A stretch of 64,000 bases of DNA, from assembly GCF_004962245.1 (NCBI RefSeq), contig NZ_SUHQ01000010.1:124001-188000 (forward strand). The letters run 5' to 3'. Below the pieces are notes generated by a model, which saw nothing but the letters and a program-made list of their open reading frames with translations, had not been told where the DNA came from and did no database searches. Position 1 is the first letter of the stretch; each line of letters begins with the position of its first letter. Made by a program: the position numbers and the translations under genes. The DNA is from Mesorhizobium sp. GTDB lineage: Bacteria > Pseudomonadota > Alphaproteobacteria > Rhizobiales > Rhizobiaceae. Below are positions 27,041 to 34,892 of the stretch, piece by piece.

Positions 27041-28087
27041 TCACTTCCGTGGCGGCCCTTTGCGCTCCGCCGAGGCGGCCCACAGATTGATGTCGGCTTC
27101 GCGCGCGTAAGTATCGATCTCGGCGAGTTCGGCATCGCTGAAGTCGAGCGCCTTCAGCGCGCCGACACAATCCTCGACCTGTTCCGGCCGGCTGGCGCCG
27201 ATCAGCGCCGAGGTCACCCGCCCCTTGCGCAGCACCCAAGCCAGCGCCATCTGCGCCAGCGTCTGGCCGCGTTGGCCGGCAATCGCGTTCAGCGCCTTGA
27301 TGTTGGCGATGGTCTTGTCATTGATGAAGGCCGCCTTCAGCGACTTGCCCTGGCTGGCGCGGCTGCCCTCAGGGATGCCACGGAGGTATTTGTCGGTCAG
27401 CATGCCTTGCGCCAGGGGCGTGAACACGATCGAGCCGACGCCGAGCCCCTCCAGCGTATCGAGCAGACCGTCCTCCTCGACCCAGCGGTTGAGCATCGAA
27501 TAGCTCGGCTGGTGGATGACGCATGGCGTGCCGAGTTGCTTCAATATGTCGGCGGCCTCGCGCGTGCGCTGCGAATTGTAGGAGGAGATGCCGGCATAAA
27601 GCGCCTTGCCGGAGCGTACCGCGTGATCGAGCGCGCCCATCGTTTCTTCCAGCGGCGTGTCGGGATCGAAGCGGTGCGAATAGAAGATGTCGACATAGTC
27701 GAGCCCCATCCGCTTCAGGCTCTGGTCGAGGCTGGCCAGCACATATTTGCGCCCGCCCCATTCGCCATAGGGTCCGGCCCACATCTCGTAACCGGCCTTG
27801 GTCGAGATGATCAGCTCGTCGCGATAACTGGAGAAATCCGTCCGCAGGATTTCGCCAAAAGCCGTCTCGGCCGAACCGGCCGGCGGGCCGTAATTGTTGG
27901 CGAGGTCGAAATGCGTGATGCCGAGATCGAAGGCTTTGCGCGCGATCGCCTGCTTGGTCCGGTGCGGCGTGTCGCCGCCGAAATTGTGCCAGAGCCCGAG
28001 CGAGATCGCCGGCAATTTCAGGCCGGATCGCCCGCAGCGATTGTAGATCATTTTCTCGTAGCGGTTTTCGGCGGGGACATAGGGCAT
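27041..28087 (-). CDS. Aldo/keto reductase of the YghZ (glyceraldehyde-3-phosphate reductase) group
   Basis: This 348-residue NADPH-dependent TIM-barrel reductase belongs to the potassium-channel-beta/YghZ branch. Visible motifs include ISLGLWHNFG at about residues 28-37, the catalytic region FDLANNYGPP with Asp and Tyr, and IISTKAGYEMW with the Lys. YGEWGGRKYV and the VTSALIGASRPEQ cofactor loop also fit YghZ. GAGGA precedes the ATG at 28087. It may detoxify aldehydes such as L-glyceraldehyde 3-phosphate or methylglyoxal. Confidence 0.88.
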   Translation of the reverse strand: MPYVPAENRYEKMIYNRCGRSGLKLPAISLGLWHNFGGDTPHRTKQAIARKAFDLGITHFDLANNYGPPAGSAETAFGEILRTDFSSYRDELIISTKAGYEMWAGPYGEWGGRKYVLASLDQSLKRMGLDYVDIFYSHRFDPDTPLEETMGALDHAVRSGKALYAGISSYNSQRTREAADILKQLGTPCVIHQPSYSMLNRWVEEDGLLDTLEGLGVGSIVFTPLAQGMLTDKYLRGIPEGSRASQGKSLKAAFINDKTIANIKALNAIAGQRGQTLAQMALAWVLRKGRVTSALIGASRPEQVEDCVGALKALDFSDAELAEIDTYAREADINLWAASAERKGPPRK

Positions 28088-28135
28088 GGGAAATCCTCTA
28101 GATCAAAGCGAGCCCGGCAGTTGCCACCGCGAAAA

Positions 28136-28193
28136 AAGGGTGAGTCGGCTCTGCCTCTCACCCTTAGCCTCTCCCCGCCGAAACGGGGAGAGG
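28136..28193. repeat. Two tandem palindromes (GC-rich intergenic repeat)
   Basis: AAGGGTGAG/CTCACCCTT (28136-28144 with 28157-28165) is followed by CCTCTCCCCG/CGGGGAGAGG (28168-28177 with 28184-28193, six-base loop). The pair lies between two minus-strand genes. It resembles the dispersed palindromic elements common in rhizobial intergenic DNA. It could also form the 3' end structure of the sugar operon transcript. Confidence 0.6.
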
Positions 28194-28239
28194 GGTCGAC
28201 GGCAAACTACACGTGTCGCAATCACTTAAAGCGCGCACC

Positions 28240-29382
28240 CTACTTCTTCTTCGCCAACAGCCCTTTCGCATCCTTGACGCCCAGTGCAGCGGGCCGTTCG
28301 CAGGTGGTCTGCATGGCAACGAACTTTCCGCTCGCGCCCGACCGCAACATGCCGGTCATCACATCGACGGCATGCAGCGCCAGTTCCATCGAGCACCGAT
28401 GCGGCCGGCCTTCCGCGATCGCCAGCGCCATGTCGGCGAGACCGGCGGCACGGTAGTTGGCCATCATGCCGTGCGAATGCATCTGGTTGGCGACGCTGAA
28501 CGGATGCTTCCATTTCGGCAGCTTCTTGACCGGCTTGGCACCGTCGGTGAAGCGAACGTCGCCGCCGAAGAAATTCGGATCCGGCAAGAACACCGTGCCC
28601 AACTCGCCGTAGAGTTCCATCGGCGCATGGCCATGGCTCCACACGTCCCAGCTGGTATTGAGCGTCACCACCGCGCCATTCTCGAACTCCATCACGCCGT
28701 GGATCGTCGTCGGCGTGGCGACCAGGATCTTTTCGCCCGCGCGAGGCTTGGACGAGATCGTACGTTCCGTCTTCGGGATCGAAGCGAAGGCCGCGACCTG
28801 TTTCACCGGCCCGATCAGCTGGATCAGATTGGTGATGTAATAGGGTCCGATATCGAGCACCGGGCCAGCGCCAGGCTGGAAGAAGAAGTCAGGATTGGGG
28901 TGCCAGTGCTCCATCCCATGGCTCATCACATGGCATGTGCCGCTGGTGATCTTGCCGAGCTTGCCGGTGTCGATCAGGTTGCGGACAAGCTGGTGCGCGC
29001 CACCGAGGAAAGTGTCGGGCGCCGAGCCGATGCGCAGTCCCTCTCTCTCGGCCAGCTTCTTCAGATCGAGCCCTTCCTTGACCGACAGCACGAACGGCTT
29101 TTCCGAATAGACGTGCTTGCCGGCATCGAGAATCTGTTTCGACACCTCGTAGTGCACCGCCGGAACGGTGAGGTTGACGATGATGTCGATGTCGCCGGCC
29201 TTGAGCAGTCCTTCGACGGTCTCGGCGCGCAGCTTGAACTCCTTCGCCCGTGCCTTGGCCGCATCCATGTTGATATCCGCGCAGGCGCGCATCTCGATGC
29301 CGCGAAACAGCGGCGCAAACGAGAGATACGCGTTCGAGATGTTACCGCAGCCGATGACGCCGATCCCAAGCTTCCTTGCCAT
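28240..29382 (-). CDS. Gfo/Idh/MocA family oxidoreductase of the CUT1 sugar operon
   Basis: This 380-residue NAD(P)-dependent sugar dehydrogenase has an N-terminal Rossmann domain beginning LGIGVIGCGNIS at about residues 5-16. YSEKPF at about residues 93-98 carries the catalytic EKP lysine. The C-terminal alpha/beta domain includes GPVLDIGPYYI. AGGAG lies upstream of the ATG at 29382. It is the last gene of the operon, 12 bp after the isomerase gene. Such pairs often act on 3-keto-glycosides, but the substrate here is unknown. Confidence 0.9.
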   Translation of the reverse strand: MARKLGIGVIGCGNISNAYLSFAPLFRGIEMRACADINMDAAKARAKEFKLRAETVEGLLKAGDIDIIVNLTVPAVHYEVSKQILDAGKHVYSEKPFVLSVKEGLDLKKLAEREGLRIGSAPDTFLGGAHQLVRNLIDTGKLGKITSGTCHVMSHGMEHWHPNPDFFFQPGAGPVLDIGPYYITNLIQLIGPVKQVAAFASIPKTERTISSKPRAGEKILVATPTTIHGVMEFENGAVVTLNTSWDVWSHGHAPMELYGELGTVFLPDPNFFGGDVRFTDGAKPVKKLPKWKHPFSVANQMHSHGMMANYRAAGLADMALAIAEGRPHRCSMELALHAVDVMTGMLRSGASGKFVAMQTTCERPAALGVKDAKGLLAKKK

Positions 29383-29394
29383 GCTGATTTGCTC

Positions 29395-30141
29395 CTAATA
29401 GGTCTTGGCGGCTGCGATCGAGCGGCGGGCGAAGCGCTCGATGTCGTTGGGGTTGTCCTGTTCCATGACATAGTATTTGGCGGCGCTCCTGGCGCGCAGC
29501 GTCTTGATCAGGCCGGCCCAGTCGATCGTGCCGTGGCCGACATCCGACCAGCCGTCCTCGTCGAGACCCTCGCCGGGCTTGGCGATGTCCTTGACATGGA
29601 CGGCGGCGATGCGTTTGCCATGCTTTTCGATCCAGGGCAGCGGATCGCCGCCGCCGCGCACCACCCAGGCCACGTCCATCTCCCAGCCGATATCGGGCGC
29701 TGCCGCCAGTATGTGGTCCTGCGGCACCGAGCCGTCGGCAAGCGTCCTGAACTCGAAATCATGGTTGTGCCAGGCAAAACCGTAGCCAGCCTTGTCAGCC
29801 GTCTCGCCGACCTTGGCCAGGCGCTCGCCGAAACCGCGCCAACCGGCCGTGTCGGTCGGCCTGAGTTCGGCGACCAGATAGGGGCAGATGAGCAGTGTGA
29901 TGCCGAGTGCGTCGGCGATCTTGCGCACGCCATCGAAATCCTTTTCGAGCGTATCGATCGAGAAATGCCCGGTCGGCATTGTGAGCCCGTTCTTGTCGAG
30001 TTCGGCGCGGAATGCCTTAGGGTCGTCATAGACGCCGCCGAACCCTTCGACTTCCTTGTAGCCGAGCTCGCCCAGCATCTTGAGCACGCCTTCCCAAGGT
30101 TGGAAATTGCGGGCGCTGTAAAGTTGGAATGACCAGTTCAT
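29395..30141 (-). CDS. Sugar phosphate isomerase/epimerase (AP-endonuclease-2-like TIM barrel)
   Basis: This 248-residue xylose-isomerase-like TIM-barrel protein has metal-binding segments HNHDFEF, EMDVAWV and VHVKD, with a final YYVMEQDNP carrying the last acidic ligand. It lies between the transporter ATPase gene and the Gfo/Idh dehydrogenase, so it likely isomerises or epimerises the imported sugar or its keto form. The exact reaction cannot be deduced. Confidence 0.88.
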   Translation of the reverse strand: MNWSFQLYSARNFQPWEGVLKMLGELGYKEVEGFGGVYDDPKAFRAELDKNGLTMPTGHFSIDTLEKDFDGVRKIADALGITLLICPYLVAELRPTDTAGWRGFGERLAKVGETADKAGYGFAWHNHDFEFRTLADGSVPQDHILAAAPDIGWEMDVAWVVRGGGDPLPWIEKHGKRIAAVHVKDIAKPGEGLDEDGWSDVGHGTIDWAGLIKTLRARSAAKYYVMEQDNPNDIERFARRSIAAAKTY

Positions 30142-30209
30142 CGTCTCTGTCCGTTCTCTGGGGATGGATGTGCTTGAGGTGAAATTCTTGGGAATGAGAT
30201 TCTGGGGAG

Positions 30210-31307
30210 TTACAGGCGGTTGCCGGTTGCGGCGTCGAACAGCGAAGCGCGCATCGGGTCAAAACCGATGCTCACGGTGTCGGCGTTGTTTGGCGTGCGC
30301 TCGGAAGTCACCCGCACCGTGAAATTCTGATTTCCGAGCTTCAGCCAGACCAGCGTGTCGGAACCCATGGGTTCGACGACCACGACATTTGCCGTAGCTG
30401 TGAACGGCCACCCGGCGCCGCTGTTGAATGCAACATGCTCGGGCCGGATACCGAAGACGGCCGGTCCCGGCACGGGCTCCTTTTCGAAAACGTAGGTGGC
30501 AAGCGGGATCTTCACATCCTCGGCGACGAAGTGCCAGTTGCCGTCGTCGTTCTCCAGCCTGCCGTCGAGGAAGTTCATAGCCGGCGAGCCGAGGAAGCCG
30601 GCGACGAAACGGTTGACCGGGCGATTGTAGATCGTCTGCGGCGCGTCGAGCTGCTGGATCACGCCGCCCTTCATCACCGCGATACGGTCGGCCAGCGTCA
30701 TCGCCTCGATCTGGTCGTGGGTGACGTAGATCATCGTATTCTGCAATTTGCTGTGCAGCAGTTTGATTTCGACACGCAGTTCCGCGCGCAGCTTGGCGTC
30801 GAGATTGGAAAGCGGCTCGTCGAACAGGAAGACGTCGACGTCGCGCACGAGCGCCCGCCCGATCGCCACGCGCTGGCGCTGGCCGCCCGAAAGCGCCGAC
30901 GGCTTGCGTTGCAGCAATGGCTCGATCTGCAGGATTTCGGCGGCGCGAGCAATGCGCCTGGCGATCTCGTCCCTGGCGATGCCGGCGACGCGCAGCCCGA
31001 AGGACAGGTTCTTCTCCACCGTCATCTGTGGATAAAGCGCATAGGACTGGAACACCATGCCGATGCCACGGTCCTTGGGTTCCTCCCAGGTGACGTTCTT
31101 GCCCTTGATGAAGATGCGGCCGTCCGAAACGTCGAGCAGGCCGGCGATGCAGTTGAGCAAGGTCGACTTGCCGCAGCCGGACGGGCCGAGCAGGACGATG
31201 AACTCACCCTCGGCGACGTCGATATTGAGCGTCTCCAGCACCGACACCGCGCCGAAATTCAGCGACAGGTCCTGGATCGAAACACTGGGATTTTCGATTC
31301 TTGTCAT
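30210..31307 (-). CDS. Sugar ABC transporter ATP-binding protein (UgpC/MsmK type)
   Basis: This roughly 365-residue ATPase energises the CUT1 importer. Walker A is GPSGCGKST, the Q-loop is VFQSYALYP, the signature is LSGGQRQR, Walker B is VFLFDEP and the H-loop is YVTHD. The C-terminal OB-fold regulatory domain begins near residue 240 and contains VFGIRPEHV. Three consecutive ATG codons (31313, 31310, 31307) occur; 31307 is favoured because AAAGG then has a six-base spacing. The start region overlaps the upstream permease stop. Confidence 0.92.
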   Translation of the reverse strand: MTRIENPSVSIQDLSLNFGAVSVLETLNIDVAEGEFIVLLGPSGCGKSTLLNCIAGLLDVSDGRIFIKGKNVTWEEPKDRGIGMVFQSYALYPQMTVEKNLSFGLRVAGIARDEIARRIARAAEILQIEPLLQRKPSALSGGQRQRVAIGRALVRDVDVFLFDEPLSNLDAKLRAELRVEIKLLHSKLQNTMIYVTHDQIEAMTLADRIAVMKGGVIQQLDAPQTIYNRPVNRFVAGFLGSPAMNFLDGRLENDDGNWHFVAEDVKIPLATYVFEKEPVPGPAVFGIRPEHVAFNSGAGWPFTATANVVVVEPMGSDTLVWLKLGNQNFTVRVTSERTPNNADTVSIGFDPMRASLFDAATGNRL

Positions 31308-31309
31308 CA

Positions 31310-32245
31310 TCATCCTTTCACCGCGCCGGCGGCGATGCCACGCACGAAGAGCTTGCCGGAAATGAAGTAGACGACGAGCGGTACGAGGCCGGTCAGGATG
31401 GTGGCGGCCATGTTGACGTTGTATTCTTTCACGCCTTGCACCGAGTTGACGATATTGTTGAGCTGCACCGTCATCGGATAGGTGTCGGGGCGGGTGTAGA
31501 CGACGCCGAACAGGAAGTCGTTCCAGATGCCGGTCACCTGCAGGATGATGGCGACGACGAAGATCGGCAGCGACATCGGCAGCATGATACGGAAATAGAT
31601 GCCCCAGAAGCCGGCGCCGTCGACGCGCGCCGCCCGGAACAGCTCCTCCGGCATCGAAGAGAAATAGTTGCGGAACAACAGTGTCAGGATCGGCATGCCG
31701 AAAATGGAATGGACGATCACCAGACCGCTGAGGCTGCCGTAGAGGCCGATTTCGCGCAGGATGATGACGATCGGATAGATCATCACCTGATAGGGGATGA
31801 AGGCGCCGACGATCAGGATCACGAAGAAAGTGTCGGCCCCCTTGAAGCGCCAGTTGGCAAGCGCGTAGCCGTTCACGGAAGCGATCGCGATCGACAGGAT
31901 GACCGACGGAATGGTGATGCGCACCGAATTCCAGAAACCGCGCGAGAGCCCGTCGCAGTTGAGACCGGTGCAGGCACTGGACCAGGCCTTTACCCAAGGC
32001 TCAAAGGTGATCTCGAGTGGCGGTGAGAAGATGTTGCCGAGGCGTATCTCCGGCATGCCCTTGAGCGATGTCACCACCATCACGTAGAGCGGCAGGAGAT
32101 AATACAGCGCCACCACGATGAGCGTGCCATAGAGGAAGATGTTGCGGCGCGAGAACACATGCCGCGGCTTCGGCCCCCGCGGCCCGGATGCCTCAAGCCT
32201 GATAGCGCCCGTAGCGGCAGGCAGGGAAACGGCATGGTCAGACAC
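31310..32245 (-). CDS. Sugar ABC transporter permease (MalG type)
   Basis: This 311-residue inner-membrane permease has six predicted helices. The EAA loop region is near ELFRAARVDGAGFWGIYFRI. The GTG at 32245 is preferred over the ATG at 32266 because GGAGG ends eight bases before it, and it overlaps the previous permease stop by eight bases. A periplasmic segment near residues 80-95 contains a Cys pair not usual in MalG homologues. Confidence 0.9.
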   Translation of the reverse strand: MSDHAVSLPAATGAIRLEASGPRGPKPRHVFSRRNIFLYGTLIVVALYYLLPLYVMVVTSLKGMPEIRLGNIFSPPLEITFEPWVKAWSSACTGLNCDGLSRGFWNSVRITIPSVILSIAIASVNGYALANWRFKGADTFFVILIVGAFIPYQVMIYPIVIILREIGLYGSLSGLVIVHSIFGMPILTLLFRNYFSSMPEELFRAARVDGAGFWGIYFRIMLPMSLPIFVVAIILQVTGIWNDFLFGVVYTRPDTYPMTVQLNNIVNSVQGVKEYNVNMAATILTGLVPLVVYFISGKLFVRGIAAGAVKG

Positions 32246-33131
32246 GCTTCTTGCCTCCGAATTCAAGATAGGCCCACGGCACGATGACGACCACCACCGA
32301 CAGCAGCATCATGGTCGAGGCGGCGAAGCCCTGGCCGAGGTTCTGGGCGAAGAACATGTAGTCGTAGACATATTTGGCCGGCACTTCAGAGGCGATGCCG
32401 GGACCGCCGCTGGTCTGGGCGACGACTAGGTCGTAGACCTTGACGATACCGGCAGCGATGATGACAAGCGCGGTGATGAAGACCGGTCGCATCATCGGGA
32501 TGATGATGAAGAGATAGGTCTTCCACATGGGTATCCCATCCACCCGCGCGGCCTTCCAGATATCCTCGTCGATGCCGCGCAGGCCCGCCAGCATCAGGCA
32601 CATGATGAGCCCGGTGCCTTGCCAGAGCGCGGCGATCAATATGCCGTAGATGACGATGCTGGAATTGTAGAGCGGATCGAAGTTGAAGCTTTCCCAGCCG
32701 AGACCGCGCACCACCCCCTGGATTCCGAACTCCGGGTTGAGCAGCCACTGCCAGACAAGACCGGTGACAATGAAGGAGAGCGCGAACGGATAGAGGAAGA
32801 TCGTGCGGAACGTGTCCTCGAAGCGGATCTTCTGGTCGAGCAGCGCCGCCAGCATGAAGCCGATCACGAGAGAGAACACCAGCGACAGCACGCCGTAGAC
32901 CAGGAGGTTCTCAATGGAAATCAGCCAGCGCGGCGTCGACCAGAGCCGATAATACTGGTCGAGCCCGACGAAGTTCAGCCGCGGCAGGAGCTTCGAATTG
33001 GTGAAGGAATAGAGCACCGTCCACGCGCTGCCGCCGACGAAGATCACCAGTGCGGTGAGGATCATCGGAATCGAGGCGACCTTGGCATTAAGGTTGCGGA
33101 AGAGTTGGTTGGGGCGTTCGCTCTTGCTCAT
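32238..33131 (-). CDS. Sugar ABC transporter permease (MalF type)
   Basis: This 297-residue permease has six predicted helices starting at about residue 20 (VASIPMILTALVIFVGG) and the EAA-like segment DIWKAARVDGIPMWKTYLFI. It forms the heterodimeric channel with the MalG-type partner. The gene follows the binding protein after a 100-bp spacer containing two hairpins, and overlaps the next permease gene. Confidence 0.92.
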   Translation of the reverse strand: MSKSERPNQLFRNLNAKVASIPMILTALVIFVGGSAWTVLYSFTNSKLLPRLNFVGLDQYYRLWSTPRWLISIENLLVYGVLSLVFSLVIGFMLAALLDQKIRFEDTFRTIFLYPFALSFIVTGLVWQWLLNPEFGIQGVVRGLGWESFNFDPLYNSSIVIYGILIAALWQGTGLIMCLMLAGLRGIDEDIWKAARVDGIPMWKTYLFIIIPMMRPVFITALVIIAAGIVKVYDLVVAQTSGGPGIASEVPAKYVYDYMFFAQNLGQGFAASTMMLLSVVVVIVPWAYLEFGGKKRV

Positions 33132-33164
33132 CTGCTCAGCCGGGCTGGATCGGGTAAGGGCGGA

Positions 33165-33217
33165 AGGGTCAGGACCCTGACCCTGAGCTCCCGGCCCCGC
33201 GGTCGCGGGCCGGGAGC
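33165..33217 (-). repeat. Two intercistronic hairpins after the sugar-binding protein gene
   Basis: An 11-bp perfect stem (33187-33197 with 33207-33217, nine-base loop) and a near-perfect 20-base palindrome (33165-33184) lie between the binding-protein stop and the permease start. No T run follows either. Such structures commonly stabilise the upstream mRNA segment or dampen read-through. Confidence 0.65.
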
Positions 33218-33234
33218 GAGCGGTTCGTCGATCG

Positions 33235-34473
33235 TCAGTCCGCCGAAGCGACGATATCGGCGAAGCGCTTCTGCGCCTCTTCCACGGTCATGTCCGGCTT
33301 GGCGAAGAACTCGGAGAAAAGGTCCTCCTTCTGCTTTTGCGTGTCCTGCGACAGCAACTGGTCCGTCCAGGGCATGACGCTGCCCTTGGCCAGGATGTCG
33401 AGCCCTTTCTTCATGCAGTCATTCGCCGCTTCGAGGTCGACATCGCCGCGCACCGGCAGCGAACCCTTCTTGAGATTGAAGGCGACCTGCGTCTTGGGAT
33501 CGAGCAGCGTTTCGGCCAGCGCTTCCTGCGCCTTGGACTTTTCAGCGTCCTGCAGCAGCGGGAAGTAGAAGGCGTCGCCGCCGGTGGCGATGACCTCGTT
33601 CAGGCCAAGGCCGGGAAGGCACGTATAGTCCTTGCCTGCGGTCTGGCCGGCAACCTGGAACTCGCCCTGTGCCCAGTCGCCCATGATCTGGCCGCCGGCC
33701 TTGCCGGCGATGACGAGATTGGTGGCCTGGTTCCAGTCCTGCACATTGGTGTTCTTCGCCATCTTGCGGGCATCGTCCGCGGCCTTGAACACCTTGGCGA
33801 CCTCGGGCCCGGCGGCGAATTCAGCGTCCTTGTCGCGATAGACCTTCAAGAAGGTGTCCGTGCCGCCGACCGCCGTAAGCAGCACGTCGAAGGCGCCCGA
33901 GGACTGCCAGGGCTGCCCGCCGACCGCAAGCGGTATGATGCCTGCCTTTTCCAGCGCAGGGGCGGCTGCGACATATTCATTCCAATTCTTCGGCACCGGG
34001 ACACCGGCCTTTTCAAAGGCCGCGTTCGACAGCCACAGCCACTGCCAGGAGTGAATGTTGACCGGCACGCAATAGATCTTGCCGTCGAGGGTACAGCCGT
34101 CGAGCAGGCTCTTCGGCTGCACGATTTCCGTCCACTTGTCCCTGGTGGCGAGATCGGTCAAGTCGCGCATCAGACCGGCCTGCACCAATTCTTCCGCTTG
34201 CCGGCCATGGTTGAACTGGGTGGCGCCCATGGGGTCGCCGCCAGTGATGCGGCTGATCATGATCGGCCGCGCCGTGCCGCCGGAGCCGGCAATAGCGCCG
34301 TCGATCCAATGATTACCCGTCGCGTCGAACGCCTTGGCGAATTCGGCGACCGCCGCCGCCTCGCCGCCCGAAGTCCACCAATGGGTGACTTCCAGGTCCG
34401 TCGCTGCCGCCGGGCCGGCAAATGGCAGCGCGGTTGTCACTGCCAGCGCAGCAGTCAAGAATTGGTATCGCAT
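33235..34473 (-). CDS. Sugar ABC transporter substrate-binding protein
   Basis: This 412-residue periplasmic binding protein of the CUT1 family has a signal peptide with cleavage predicted after GPAAA (about residue 22). The mature part starts DLEVTHWWTSGGEAAAV, typical of oligosaccharide binders. Trp-rich segments (HSWQWLWLSN, GGQPWQSSG) probably stack against the sugar. GGGAGGAG lies five bases before the ATG at 34473. It is first in the operon, with a LacI-type operator 16 bp upstream. Confidence 0.93.
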   Translation of the reverse strand: MRYQFLTAALAVTTALPFAGPAAATDLEVTHWWTSGGEAAAVAEFAKAFDATGNHWIDGAIAGSGGTARPIMISRITGGDPMGATQFNHGRQAEELVQAGLMRDLTDLATRDKWTEIVQPKSLLDGCTLDGKIYCVPVNIHSWQWLWLSNAAFEKAGVPVPKNWNEYVAAAPALEKAGIIPLAVGGQPWQSSGAFDVLLTAVGGTDTFLKVYRDKDAEFAAGPEVAKVFKAADDARKMAKNTNVQDWNQATNLVIAGKAGGQIMGDWAQGEFQVAGQTAGKDYTCLPGLGLNEVIATGGDAFYFPLLQDAEKSKAQEALAETLLDPKTQVAFNLKKGSLPVRGDVDLEAANDCMKKGLDILAKGSVMPWTDQLLSQDTQKQKEDLFSEFFAKPDMTVEEAQKRFADIVASAD

Positions 34474-34488
34474 TTCGGCTCCTCCCAG

Positions 34489-34508
34489 AATCTGAAACGT
34501 TACAGATT
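34489..34508. promoter_or_regulatory. LacI-family operator O1
   Basis: AATCTGAAA and TTACAGATT flank a central CG, an almost perfect palindrome (one mismatch). A central CG is usual for LacI-family sites. It lies 16 bp before the binding-protein start, where repressor would block the sugar operon. A related site lies beside the regulator gene. Confidence 0.7.
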
Positions 34509-34779
34509 TTCGATAAGGCAATTACGAAGGGTACGCAACCCCCGAATGGGAGCCGCTCAAGATTTTTTCGAGCCACAAACAAATTCGCCCACGCAATTGC
34601 CTTCTGTTGCAGCGCAACAAGACAGGTCGCATTGCAAGAACGACGCTGCAATGCGTGGAATTCGGCGAAATCTTGTTCTTCGGACAAGCCTTTGCCGGCG
34701 CTCCAACGACTGGCATCGAATGAAGCTTCGCTGGCGCGGAAGTAAGCTTTCCATCAGCCGCTGCGCGATGACAAGTGAC
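34509..34779. other. Divergent promoter region of the sugar operon and lacI-type gene
   Basis: No supported gene is seen in this 271-bp spacer. It contains two further inverted repeats: TGTTGC/GCAACA (34605-34610 and 34614-34619) and CGCATTGCA/TGCAATGCG (34628-34636 and 34647-34655). These may bind other regulators. The two LacI-type operators flank this interval. Confidence 0.5.
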
Positions 34780-34799
34780 AATCTGTAACGTTTCAGGAT
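34780..34799. promoter_or_regulatory. LacI-family operator O2
   Basis: AATCTGTAA and TTTCAGGAT flank a central CG, with half-sites matching O1. It lies about 95 bp before the regulator start, suggesting autoregulation. It is about 290 bp from O1, a spacing compatible with DNA looping. Confidence 0.65.
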
Positions 34800-34892
34800 A
34801 TAGGGTGTTCATCAGGCGGGGTCGCGGACGAGCCGCGATCCGCCGATTGCCGGCCTGCACGGCAACTGCTATGCGCCTGACGAGCGGGATGA

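Noticed and set aside
28213..30132. 639-codon plus-strand frame opposite the isomerase and Gfo/Idh genes
   Set aside because: The real minus-strand genes have clear family motifs; this frame only reflects codon third-position bias.
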